Counted from the stretch's first letter, positions 1-6,622 are shown. The stretch: 10,365 bases of DNA from 13-1-40CM-70-15 sp964641215 (GCA_964641215.1 CAZXKD010000098.1:1-10365); one strand, 5' to 3'. Numbers and translations are program-made. The notes: generated by a model not told the origin, from the sequence alone.

Positions 1-289
1 CGTGCATGAACGGCGTCAGATCGGGGCGGGCCGCCCCGACATCGTAGAAGGCCAGGACCCAGAGCAGCACCCCGACGAGGCGCAGCCACACTCCGCTGCC
101 CGCCCCCCCCCCTCCTCCCCCTCCCCCCGCCCCAGGGGCGCCGCCCGCCAGATGCAGCACGAGCCGCGGCGCCACGATGAGGCAGCCGCCGAGGATGGCT
201 CGGTAAATCCCGAAGACGAGCAGGCTCCGCGCGCCGCGGTCCAGCGATCCTCCTCCTCCCCCTGCCCCTCCCCCTCCCCCCTCAGTCAT
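1..289 (-). CDS. Small integral membrane protein, C-terminus cut by window edge
   Basis: This is an open frame from ATG (289-287) to the window edge, 96 visible residues, with no stop reached. The ATG overlaps the TGA of the upstream phosphatidyltransferase gene (ATGA, 286-289), which strongly supports the start and suggests translational coupling. After a Gly-rich N-terminus come a hydrophobic helix (SLLVFGIYRAILGGCLIVAP), a second Gly-rich loop, and a second helix (VWLRLVGVLLWVLAFYDVGA) followed by RPDLTPFMH. From memory this order resembles a family of about 130-residue, three-to-four-helix membrane proteins of unknown function. It is probably an inner-membrane accessory of the lipid operon. 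Odd feature: two Gly tracts (residues about 4-14 and 51-62) are encoded by G-runs broken by A and keep the frame. No function can be assigned. Confidence 0.62.
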   Translation of the reverse strand, partial: MTEGGGGGAGGGGGSLDRGARSLLVFGIYRAILGGCLIVAPRLVLHLAGGAPGAGGGGGGGGAGSGVWLRLVGVLLWVLAFYDVGAARPDLTPFMH

Positions 290-912
290 GTGCTCGGCGA
301 GGGATCCGGCCCCCGCTCCAAGGCTGCCGCCCGGGATGCCACGGTGTGGAGGTCTCCGCCCAGCGCGTCCATCTTCTGCTGAAAGCGGCAATCGAGGAGC
401 AACAATCCCACCACATACGCCAACAGGTTCACGGCGAAGACGATCTTGAACAGCACTGGAAAGGGCACCCACAGCCCGAAGTACAGCGCGAACCGCTTCG
501 CCCCGGGGTCGATGTGAGAACGGTCCACGATGCTCGTCATCAGCAGGACGGCCACGAACGCGAGCAGGACGAGCGTCGCGGGAGCGAGTCCGGCGATGGC
601 AAAGGCTGCGAACAGGACCGCCTCGGACGCGCGGTCCAGCAGCGTATCCAGCCGGTGGCCTGCCGGGCTGGCGAGGCCGAACTCGCGGGCAACGCCGCCG
701 TCGATACCGTCGAGCACCTGCCCCAGCGCCATCAGGCCGAGCCCGAGCCCCAGGCGACCGGTCGCGACGGCCCCCGCCGCGGCGACGCTCACCCAGAACG
801 CCGCCCACGTCACCTGGTTCGGCGACAGGCCGAGGCCCAGGTGCGCGAACCGCAGCACCGGCCGGACGGCCCGGTCTAACGTCGCGCGAAGAACGCGATC
901 AAGTTCATGCAT
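286..912 (-). CDS. CDP-alcohol phosphatidyltransferase family protein (copy 2)
   Basis: This 208-residue integral membrane enzyme carries the complete CDP-alcohol phosphotransferase signature D-x2-D-G-x2-A-R-x8-G-x3-D-x3-D: D68, D71, G72, A75, R76, G85, D89 and D93, within LDGIDGGVAREFG and GHRLDTLLDR. The aspartates bind the divalent metals and the CDP-linked donor. The family transfers a phospho-group from a CDP-alcohol to another alcohol and releases CMP. Hydrophobic helices precede and follow the motif, and the N-terminal LSPNQVT is typical of the family. Start: ATG at 912-910, which overlaps the previous gene by 37 bases; the stop overlaps the next gene by ATGA. The acceptor cannot be read from sequence: glycerol-phosphate, inositol-phosphate or another polyol are all possible. 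It differs clearly from the second family member at 3570-4463, so it probably has another substrate or step. Confidence 0.88.
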   Translation of the reverse strand: MHELDRVLRATLDRAVRPVLRFAHLGLGLSPNQVTWAAFWVSVAAAGAVATGRLGLGLGLMALGQVLDGIDGGVAREFGLASPAGHRLDTLLDRASEAVLFAAFAIAGLAPATLVLLAFVAVLLMTSIVDRSHIDPGAKRFALYFGLWVPFPVLFKIVFAVNLLAYVVGLLLLDCRFQQKMDALGGDLHTVASRAAALERGPDPSPST

Positions 913-1313
913 ACCAGCCCCGCGGCGAGTACGCCCTCCTTCACCTTGTCCGGCACGTTCACCAGCCAGCCCCGCGTGACGTAGGTCGAGTACGGATAGA
1001 GGGGCATTTTCTCGTAGCTCATGCTGTAATCCATCGCCAGGTGCGCGGCGAAGAACACCGCCGGGATGACCGTGCCGAGCAGGAAGCAGAGCGGCAGAAT
1101 CCAGAGGAGCGCCACCGGCTCCTGCAGCGAGGAGCGCCAGTAGTAGCCCCGCTGGTTCTTCAGGCCGACCGCGCGCAGGTAGAAGGGCGCCTTCAGCGCG
1201 TGATCGGCGTCGACACCGACGCCGAACGCGTACGCGAGCACGGCCTCTGAGCCGTGCAATTCGAAGGCCTGCACGCCCAACGTCGTGGCCAGCACGTGGG
1301 TGACGACCGTCAT
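876..1313 (-). CDS. Small membrane protein, YdjM/DUF457-like (putative membrane-bound metal-dependent hydrolase)
   Basis: I chose ATG 1313-1311, giving 145 residues starting MTVVTHVLAT. It lies one base after the TGA of the flippase gene (1317-1315) and has a GGAAG about 9 bases upstream. The longer open frame to 1397 would add a basic, Pro/Arg-rich leader that overlaps the flippase gene and looks like a shadow. Visible features are H6 near the N-terminus, a D-A-D-H motif (D35, D37, H38), a long hydrophobic stretch (EPVALLWILPLCFLLGTVIP), and H/D in AAHLAMDYSM. An early His, an acidic DxDH and several membrane helices recall the YdjM/DUF457 family, annotated as membrane-bound metal-dependent hydrolases of unknown substrate. 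The match is by motif memory only. Its position between the flippase-like gene and a phosphatidyltransferase suggests a lipid-related membrane role. Confidence 0.6.
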   Translation of the reverse strand: MTVVTHVLATTLGVQAFELHGSEAVLAYAFGVGVDADHALKAPFYLRAVGLKNQRGYYWRSSLQEPVALLWILPLCFLLGTVIPAVFFAAHLAMDYSMSYEKMPLYPYSTYVTRGWLVNVPDKVKEGVLAAGLVCMNLIAFFARR

Positions 1314-1314
1314 C

Positions 1315-2328
1315 TCACGTCGCTTCCGTCGACGCGGCGGCGGGTGCCGTCCCCCGGCGCCGGCCGGCGCCCCAGATGAGTCCCAGCCCGAAGGCAATGC
1401 CGGCGAGGTCCCGCACCCGGCTCACCAGGGCGGCGTAGATGCCGAGGGCCGGATCCACCCCGACCAGCGGGAACAGGAAGTAGAGCGAGCCCTCCTTCGA
1501 GCCCAGCTCGTAGGGCAGGACGAACAGCGCGTTGCCCACCAGGGAGGCCAGGGCCCCGATCGTGAAGGCGCGGGGCAGCCCGATGTCCACCCCGACGCTG
1601 AGCAGGATCAGGAAGTACTCCGACATCAGCAGGCACCGCCCGAGGTAGTCCAGGACGAGGGCCAGGAAGAACCGCCGGTGGTCGTCGTGGTAGAAGCGCG
1701 TGATCTGCTCGTCCATGAGCGCCAGGGTGGGGCGGACCGGCTCGAACCGGCGGGCGATGCGGTTGAGCAACGGCAGGCGGTGCAACAGGTCCAGCAGCCG
1801 CTCCAGGCCGCCGTGCCGATGCGCCCAGAACAGCACCAGCATGAGCAGCAGCAACCCCGAGCCGCCGAGCGCGATCGCTCCCCGCAGGGCGGGATCGGGC
1901 GGCAGCAGCAGCAGGGCGAGCAGGAGCGCCGTCAGGCTGGTCAGCACCATCCCCAGGCTGTGCAGCAGCTGATAGAGCACCACGAACCCTGCGGCGCGAC
2001 GCGCGCCGAGCCAGCTCGACAGCGCCGCGGCCTTGTAGGGCTCCCCGCCCAGGTTCACCATCGGCGTGATGAAATTGATCGAGAAGCCCGATACCGTGAT
2101 GGCGTAGAGGCGCCAGAACGGGGGCCGTGTCGGCTCGTCCGCGAGGATCAGCCACGACGCGCCGGCGTGGCACAGATACACCACCGCGGTGAGCAGCAGC
2201 AGCGGCAGGAACATCCATCCCGTTTGCCGGGCGTTTACGAGGATCGCGGGCAGGCCGATCCGGGCCACGAAGAAGGCGAAGATCGCGCCGCCGCAGGCGA
2301 AGAAGAGGAGCTGAAGCTTGCGGTTCAC
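1315..2328 (-). CDS. Flippase-like / LPG_synthase_TM (UPF0104) multi-pass membrane protein
   Basis: Start: GTG 2328-2326, which forms a GTGA overlap with the stop of the oxidoreductase gene (2325-2327); the protein is 337 residues. It has many hydrophobic helices. It also has two blocks typical of the transmembrane domain of lysylphosphatidylglycerol synthases and related 'flippase-like' proteins: SGFSINFITPMVNLGGEPYK (about residues 80-99, with GGEP) and, near the C-terminus, LPYELGSKEGSLYF followed by a conserved Arg in LVSRVRDLAG. The soluble aminoacyl-transferase domain of MprF is absent, so this is the stand-alone membrane form, often inferred to translocate lipids or lipid-linked sugars. 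In this operon it is a plausible transporter for the lipid made by the neighbouring enzymes; that role is inference. The open frame continues upstream to 2979 as an Arg-rich shadow of the oxidoreductase. Confidence 0.8.
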   Translation of the reverse strand: MNRKLQLLFFACGGAIFAFFVARIGLPAILVNARQTGWMFLPLLLLTAVVYLCHAGASWLILADEPTRPPFWRLYAITVSGFSINFITPMVNLGGEPYKAAALSSWLGARRAAGFVVLYQLLHSLGMVLTSLTALLLALLLLPPDPALRGAIALGGSGLLLLMLVLFWAHRHGGLERLLDLLHRLPLLNRIARRFEPVRPTLALMDEQITRFYHDDHRRFFLALVLDYLGRCLLMSEYFLILLSVGVDIGLPRAFTIGALASLVGNALFVLPYELGSKEGSLYFLFPLVGVDPALGIYAALVSRVRDLAGIAFGLGLIWGAGRRRGTAPAAASTEAT

Positions 2329-3402
2329 CAGAACCGTGCGAGCGGCAGCCGCCGGCCCGTCGCCGCCGCCTCGTAGGCGGCCTCGAGCACGGCGGCCACG
2401 CGCCGGATGTCGTCCAGGTAGCCGTCCGCTTCGCCGCGGTCCAGCGCGGCGACGAACCCGGCGAACAGCCCGCCGAACCACGTCGGGTAGGCGGACTTTT
2501 GCAGAGCCGCGGTGACGTCGCGACGCTCGACCCGGCCCGCGCGCTCCAGCGTGAGCACGCCGCCGGCCAGCTCGATCGTCCCGGCCTCCCCGACGAAGCG
2601 AACCAGGTTGTCGCGCCGGCTGGCCGCCCACGTCAGCAGCATCGTCGCGGCCCGATCGGGATACTCGAGCAGCACGGTCGCCGTGTCCTCGACGTCGTAC
2701 TCCAGATGTCGCAGCCGGCCCGTCCAGGCGCTGATCGTCGTGGGCGGTCCAGCGACGTCGAGCAGCTGGTAGACGGCGTGCGCGCCGTGATCGACCAACA
2801 CGCCACCGCCGCTGGCGACGCGGGTGCCGCGCCACGGCGGGGCCGCCTCTCCCCCGTTCTTCTCTCCCCCTTCGGTCGCGCGCGCGCCGGGATCGGCCGC
2901 CTGGCGATACACCGCGAACTCGGCCAGGTACCAGCGACCGATCGCGTCGCCGCGCAGCCACTCGGCGATCTGGCGCCATACCGGGTTAAACCGGTACTGG
3001 TGGCACGGGGCGACAATGCGACCGTGCCGCCGGGCCGCGCGCGCGAGCCGCGCGGCCGCGTCCCGGGTCAAGGCGACCGGCTTTTCGCACAGCACGTGGT
3101 AGCCCTGCTCCAGGCCCCACAGGGCCAGATCGATGTGCGACGCCGTCGGGGTACAGATGTCGATGAAGTCGATCGGCCCGAACGCCGCGAGCTGCTCCAG
3201 GTCCTGCAGCGGCGGCACGCCGTCCAGCGGGGCCGCGTCCGGGCCGGCGTCCACGCACGCCACCAGCTCGATGCGCTCGCGCACCCCCGGCGTCTCGCGA
3301 AACGCCGGCAGGTGCCCGACTCGCGCGACACTGCCCGACCCGATGATCGCGCCGCGGTAGCGCCGGGAGGACGGAAGGGGGGGGGGGGGCTCGCTCGGGC
3401 AT
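2325..3402 (-). CDS. Gfo/Idh/MocA-family NAD(P)-dependent oxidoreductase, start frame broken at a homopolymer
   Basis: The Rossmann dinucleotide motif is visible upstream of the first usable GTG (3284): in frame at 3356-3324 it reads RGAIIGSGSVA, then VGHLPAF. Further on are the family's CEKPVA motif and the GGGVLVDHGAHAVYQLLD block holding the catalytic His region, so this is a Gfo/Idh/MocA enzyme of about 355 residues. These oxidise or reduce hydroxyls on sugars or cyclitols (for example inositol or glucose-fructose). No in-frame start exists between the Rossmann motif and the C13 run (3377-3389 on the plus strand reads G). The nearest ATG (3402-3400) is out of frame by one base: the stretch to the stop is 1078 bases. 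Twelve instead of thirteen would restore a reading MPERAPPPLPSSRRYRG. A purine-rich loop (about 2847-2878) looks inserted. It overlaps the flippase gene by GTGA. Confidence 0.82.
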
Positions 3403-3435
3403 ACGCCCCCGCGGCCACCGCGAGCGACCCCCCCC
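3377..3435. repeat. Inverted repeat (hairpin) over the presumed oxidoreductase start
   Basis: The plus strand reads G13-C-TCGCTCG (3377-3397), a 23-base loop, then CGAGCGA-C8 (3421-3435). TCGCTCG pairs perfectly with CGAGCGA (7 bp), and eight G of 3382-3389 pair with the eight C of 3428-3435 around a single-base bulge at 3390. The candidate ATG of the oxidoreductase (3400-3402) lies in the loop. There is no T-run, so it is not a typical intrinsic terminator. It could be a fold-back assembly artefact next to the gap, or a structure limiting translation. Confidence 0.5.
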
Positions 3436-3481
3436 GCGGGGGCGGCACCACATCCGGTCCAGCCACCCAGACGCGAAACAC

Positions 3482-3491
3482 NNNNNNNNNN
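3482..3491. other. Assembly gap (10 N)
   Basis: Ten consecutive N form a fixed-length spacer joining two contigs. The genes on both sides run on the same strand and fit the same pathway, which supports the join but does not prove it. Confidence 0.98.
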
Positions 3492-3537
3492 GCGCCGCCC
3501 GCACCCCCCGGCACGAGGGCCCCGGGCGGGGGCGGGC

Positions 3538-3564
3538 GGGGGGGGGGGGGGGGGGGGGGGGGGG
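3538..3564 (+). repeat. 27-base G homopolymer
   Basis: An uninterrupted run of 27 G sits between the scaffold gap and the stop codon (3570-3572) of phosphatidyltransferase 1. It encodes nothing evident. A run this long next to a gap resembles poly-G read tails from two-colour sequencing chemistry; a genuine G tract with quadruplex potential is the alternative. Confidence 0.9.
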
Positions 3565-3569
3565 CTGCC

Positions 3570-4463
3570 TCAGGCATACACGCTCTCGGACTCGCCGAGC
3601 GACTCCCGCAGCGCGGTCGCGTTCCACTCGTGCCAGAGCACCAGGACGGCGAACAGCACGTTCATCACCGACACTTCCGCCCACAGATAGATGGCGGGAT
3701 GGCCGGCCAGCGCCGTGACGCCCACCAGGGCGAACCGGATGTTCTGGCCCAGCCACGCGCACAGCGGCAGGAGCGGGCCTTGCCGCTCCCCGTATTCGGC
3801 GCGGAAGGCGTCCGTCATCGCGACGCGGCGCAGCAGCCGGGCCAGTCGCACCGTGCGTGGGAGCAGCCGGACCTGCCGCCCGACGTAGTCGCGGTACACC
3901 CGGGCCGCGAGACGCGTGACCCCGCCGCTGGCGGCCGGCGCGGCTTCCTCCAGATCCTCGGGGAGATCCAGCTCCGCCGCTCCACCGGCGACGTACAGGT
4001 ACGCGTTGCGGATGAAATCGACCCCGGCGCTTTGCAGCGAGTGGCTGAGGGCGGCCGTGGCCCCGAGGAGCAGCGCCGCCCAACCGCCGCCGGCCAGCAT
4101 CAGGCGGATCACCAGATGCACGTAGATGCTGATGCCGCGCAGGTTGTCGCCGACGCCGTCGAGCGTGCGGCCGAATCGCGTGGACGTCCCCCGCAGCCGG
4201 GCGAGCTGGCCGTCGGCGCTGTCGAGCACGTCCGAGACGATGAGGAGCGCGAAGCCCAGGGCGTTGCGCCGCCAGTCGGCGTACACGAAGAAATGCCCGC
4301 CGACGACGCCGACCATCAGCGACCACAGCGTGACCTCGTCGGCCGAGACCGTAGTCCGCAGCAGGGCGCGCGCCAGCCGCACGCCCAGCGGCCGGTAGAA
4401 CCGCAGGTCGACCCACTCCTCGACGGCGACGCCCTTATGCGCGAGCGCGGTCGGCGGCTTCAC
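3570..4463 (-). CDS. CDP-alcohol phosphatidyltransferase family protein (copy 1)
   Basis: This 297-residue membrane protein has the full family signature: D81, D84, G85, A88, R89, G98, D102 and D106, in LDSADGQLARLRG and FGRTLDGVGD. Start: GTG 4463-4461, preceded by AAGGA eight bases upstream (4476-4472) and overlapping the aminotransferase gene by 29 bases. The N-terminus (HKGVAVEEWVDLRFYRPLG) precedes the helices, and a longer C-terminal half follows, including a stretch of about 60 soluble residues before two more hydrophobic segments. It is thus larger than classical PgsA or PssA enzymes (about 180-250 residues). The chemistry is transfer from a CDP-alcohol to a second alcohol. From memory the architecture resembles archaeal or bacterial inositol-phosphate-type transferases, which act with a nucleotidyltransferase; such an enzyme is encoded at 6638-7366. 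The exact substrate is unknown. Confidence 0.87.
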   Translation of the reverse strand: MKPPTALAHKGVAVEEWVDLRFYRPLGVRLARALLRTTVSADEVTLWSLMVGVVGGHFFVYADWRRNALGFALLIVSDVLDSADGQLARLRGTSTRFGRTLDGVGDNLRGISIYVHLVIRLMLAGGGWAALLLGATAALSHSLQSAGVDFIRNAYLYVAGGAAELDLPEDLEEAAPAASGGVTRLAARVYRDYVGRQVRLLPRTVRLARLLRRVAMTDAFRAEYGERQGPLLPLCAWLGQNIRFALVGVTALAGHPAIYLWAEVSVMNVLFAVLVLWHEWNATALRESLGESESVYA

Positions 4464-5766
4464 AGAGCACGTCCTTCATGGTCGCCAGCGCCGCCATCGC
4501 CTGCTCTTCGCCGATGACGAGCGGCGGATTGATTCGCACCTCGGGGTTGTAAATCATCGCGATCACGCCGCGCTGCAGCAGGGTGTCGAACACCCAGCGT
4601 GTGTGGGCCTTGTCCAGGAGCCGCCGCGTGCCCGGGACCACCAGATCCATCCCCAGCATGAGACCCCGGCCGCGGACGTCGCTCACGATCGGGATGTCAC
4701 GCTCCCAGCACTTCATCTCGGCGAGCATGGCCGCGCCGACGCGCCGCGCGTGCTCGACCAGATTCTCTTCCAGGATGGTCTCGACGGCGATCCGCGCCGC
4801 GGCCGCGGCGAGGGGGTTGCCGCCGTAGCTCGACGAGCTGCCGCTCGGGTTGGCGAACGGCTTGGCGAAGGCCACGTCCTCCCGCGCGATGATCCCGCTC
4901 ATCGGGAAGCCGCCCCCGAAGCCCTTGCCCACCGTCAGGACGTCCGGCAGCACGCCCTCGTGCTCGATCGCGAACATCTTGCCCGTGCGACCGAAGCCCG
5001 TGAGCATCTCGTCGCAGATGAGGAGCGCCCCCAGCTCGTCCGCCAGGCGGCGCAGCATGCCCAGGTAGCCGGGGGGCGGGACGACGTTGCCGGCGGTGCC
5101 CTGGATCGGCTCGACCAGGATCGCAGCCACGTTGTTGGCCGTCTCGATCTCGATCTTCTTGCGCAGGAATTCCACGCAGTGCCACTCGCACGACGGGAAC
5201 GTCTTGTCGAAGGCGCAGCGGGCGCACGCCGCGTACGGGGACAGGTACGCCCCCGGCATGAGCGGGCCGAGCTGGTGCTTGAAGGTGCTCCCCAGCAGTG
5301 GCAGGACGCCGCCGGTCTTACCGTGGAAGCCGCCCCAAAACCCGATCAGCTCCTGGCGACGGGTCCGGGACCTGGCAAGCCGCACCGCCGCCTCGACCGC
5401 CTCGGCGCCGCTGGAGTAGAACTGCGTCCGGTTGAGGTCGCCGGGCGTGATCTCGGCCAACAGTTTCACCAGGGCAGCGCGGTGCTCGGTCGTGAAGCTG
5501 CCGACGTGGATCCGCCCCACCTGGCGCTGCAGCGCGGCCACGTACTTGGGATGCGCATACCCCAGACTCGCCACCCCCACCCCGGCGAGGAGGTCGATGT
5601 ACGCGTTGCCGTCGACGTCATAGAGCACCGCGCCTTCGCCCCGATCGATGCAGAGCTGACTGAAGAGCGCCACGCTCTGCGTGCCGGGCGCCAGGTACTG
5701 CGCCTCCGCCTCGAAGAGCGCCCGCGACTTCGGCCCCGGGACCTGAATCTGGCGAACGGTCGTCAC
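4435..5766 (-). CDS. Class III PLP-dependent aminotransferase with cysteine cluster
   Basis: The protein has 443 residues, normal for fold-type I class III enzymes (acetylornithine / GABA / ornithine type). Visible signatures: SSGAEAVEAAVR (118-129) for PLP-phosphate binding; GGFHGKT (145-151) with the aromatic that stacks on PLP; EPIQG (219-223); CDEMLTGFGRTG (251-262) with D252 for the pyridine nitrogen; and LTVGKGFGGGFPM (277-289) with K281 as the Schiff-base lysine. Start: GTG 5766-5764, in a GTGA overlap with the ATP-grasp gene and with GAGGAG five bases upstream (5777-5772). The upstream extension to 5859 is a shadow. A CxxC-x8-CxxxC cluster (C181, C184, C193, C197) sits in the middle domain. 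GABA aminotransferase binds a 2Fe-2S cluster through a CxxC, so metal binding is possible. It probably aminates an aldehyde or ketone for the lipid head group; the substrate is unknown. Confidence 0.93.
   Translation of the reverse strand: MTTVRQIQVPGPKSRALFEAEAQYLAPGTQSVALFSQLCIDRGEGAVLYDVDGNAYIDLLAGVGVASLGYAHPKYVAALQRQVGRIHVGSFTTEHRAALVKLLAEITPGDLNRTQFYSSGAEAVEAAVRLARSRTRRQELIGFWGGFHGKTGGVLPLLGSTFKHQLGPLMPGAYLSPYAACARCAFDKTFPSCEWHCVEFLRKKIEIETANNVAAILVEPIQGTAGNVVPPPGYLGMLRRLADELGALLICDEMLTGFGRTGKMFAIEHEGVLPDVLTVGKGFGGGFPMSGIIAREDVAFAKPFANPSGSSSSYGGNPLAAAAARIAVETILEENLVEHARRVGAAMLAEMKCWERDIPIVSDVRGRGLMLGMDLVVPGTRRLLDKAHTRWVFDTLLQRGVIAMIYNPEVRINPPLVIGEEQAMAALATMKDVLCEAADRARA
4472..4476 (-). 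promoter_or_regulatory. Ribosome binding site of phosphatidyltransferase 1
   Basis: The minus strand reads AAGGA eight bases before GTG 4463. It lies inside the end of the aminotransferase gene and decides the start despite the 29-base overlap. Confidence 0.6.
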
Positions 5767-6608
5767 TGCGGCTCCTCTCCGACGGTTTCGAGACGGTCGC
5801 ACACGTAACCGGCGATGGCGCGCGCCGCGTCCTCCCGGAAGGGGGCGAAGCTCGGCCAATCATTGATGTCGATCAGCACGGGACGCTCCGGCCGGGGGAA
5901 CGCCACGTCCCCGCCGAACACCTCCAGCTCGAGCTGCGCCGCGGCGTCGAACGCCAGGGCTTTCAACCGGTCCGCGTCGATCGCGAGCTCCGTCCCCGCG
6001 CCGCCCGCCGCCGGGTACCACCGGAAGAATCGCCCGTCGGCCACGGCGTAGAATTTGACTATGGGGCCTGGGACGTGCTGCTGGAAGGCCACCCAGGGAA
6101 TCCCCCGTGCGGCGAAGGCCGCCATGGCCGTGCCCACGTCGGCCGTCGCCACCTGGACCACGTCCTCCGGGCGCTCGGCGTGCACGTCGCCGCGCTTGAG
6201 CCAGATCCGCTGTTCCTCCCCGGCGAGGTCCCGCAGCGCCGGGGCGGGCACCGCGGCGGTGCTCGGCACCACCAGGGTGCGGGGAAACGGCAGCGCACCA
6301 CCCGCCAGCCGTTTCACCAGGCGATGCCGGTGACAGTTGAGGACGCTGGACGGCCGGTTCACGACGAGCGCCCCGTCCGCCTCCAGCGGCATGAGCTGCT
6401 CGGAGGCCAGCGCGCCCTGGCACATGTTGAGATAGAGGTGCGCGGCCGGCAAGTGCCCGCCCGCGATCTCCTGTTCGTTCGTCTTCACCAGCCGCCACCC
6501 CGGCCGGACGACGTGCGTGAGCGTCGCTTCGAGAATCGCCGTGTCGTTGCTGCGATGCTGCAACGGCGAATACGTCGGGTTGCGGAAAATCGCGACGATG
6601 TCCGGCAC
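5763..6608 (-). CDS. ATP-grasp fold protein (ligase- or kinase-like)
   Basis: This 281-residue protein has C-terminal ATP-grasp features: W-L-K138-R in the nucleotide-binding lysine position; a second lysine in HVPGPIVKFYAV (K185); FGGDVAF (231-237); and the metal-binding I-D247-I-N249-D250 followed by WPSFAPFREDAARAIAGYV, typical of the domain's end. The N-terminal third (NPTYSPLQHRSNDTAIL) is the expected pre-ATP-grasp region. ATP-grasp enzymes form acyl-phosphates and join them to amines or thiols; some relatives phosphorylate polyols such as inositol phosphates. Start: GTG 6608-6606, with a strong AGGAGG eight bases upstream. The gene overlaps the aminotransferase by GTGA, so both proteins are probably made in step. 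A role in attaching an amino acid to, or phosphorylating, the head group is inference. Confidence 0.75.
   Translation of the reverse strand: MPDIVAIFRNPTYSPLQHRSNDTAILEATLTHVVRPGWRLVKTNEQEIAGGHLPAAHLYLNMCQGALASEQLMPLEADGALVVNRPSSVLNCHRHRLVKRLAGGALPFPRTLVVPSTAAVPAPALRDLAGEEQRIWLKRGDVHAERPEDVVQVATADVGTAMAAFAARGIPWVAFQQHVPGPIVKFYAVADGRFFRWYPAAGGAGTELAIDADRLKALAFDAAAQLELEVFGGDVAFPRPERPVLIDINDWPSFAPFREDAARAIAGYVCDRLETVGEEPQ
5772..5777 (-). promoter_or_regulatory. Ribosome binding site of the aminotransferase
   Basis: The minus strand reads GAGGAG, five bases before GTG 5766. It lies within the ATP-grasp gene's last codons and supports this start over the longer frame. Confidence 0.6.
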
Positions 6609-6616
6609 CCCAATCC

Positions 6617-6622
6617 CCTCCT
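6617..6622 (-). promoter_or_regulatory. Ribosome binding site of the ATP-grasp gene
   Basis: The minus strand reads AGGAGG with an eight-base spacer to GTG 6608. It lies in the 29-base space after the nucleotidyltransferase gene and is the strongest Shine-Dalgarno sequence in the operon. Confidence 0.75.

Larger units (their letters stand above)
3403..3569. other. Gene-free spacer with scaffold gap between two operon halves
   Basis: This 167-base stretch lies between the oxidoreductase start and the stop of phosphatidyltransferase 1. It holds a short GC-rich segment, a run of ten N at 3482-3491, a GC-rich segment, and a 27-base G run ending five bases before the stop codon of the upstream gene. 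I see no convincing coding frame, promoter or terminator. Because the N run is a scaffolding spacer, the true distance between the flanking genes, and anything that lies between them, is unknown. Confidence 0.7.

Noticed and set aside
1285..2376. Long plus-strand open frame, Gln/Glu/Arg-rich, opposite the flippase gene
   Set aside because: Its composition is that of an antisense shadow of hydrophobic GC-rich codons. The opposite strand carries a recognisable membrane protein with good start and stop overlaps.
3428..3442. Intrinsic terminator between the operon halves
   Set aside because: A short GC palindrome is present but no T-run follows on either strand.
2499..4517. 672-codon plus-strand open frame crossing the N gap
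   Set aside because: It runs through the gap and the G27 tract, has no recognisable domain, and lies opposite the oxidoreductase and phosphatidyltransferase genes.
4603..5808. 401-codon plus-strand open frame opposite the aminotransferase
   Set aside because: It is an antisense shadow rich in Arg, His and Gln, with no motif; the minus strand encodes a complete aminotransferase.
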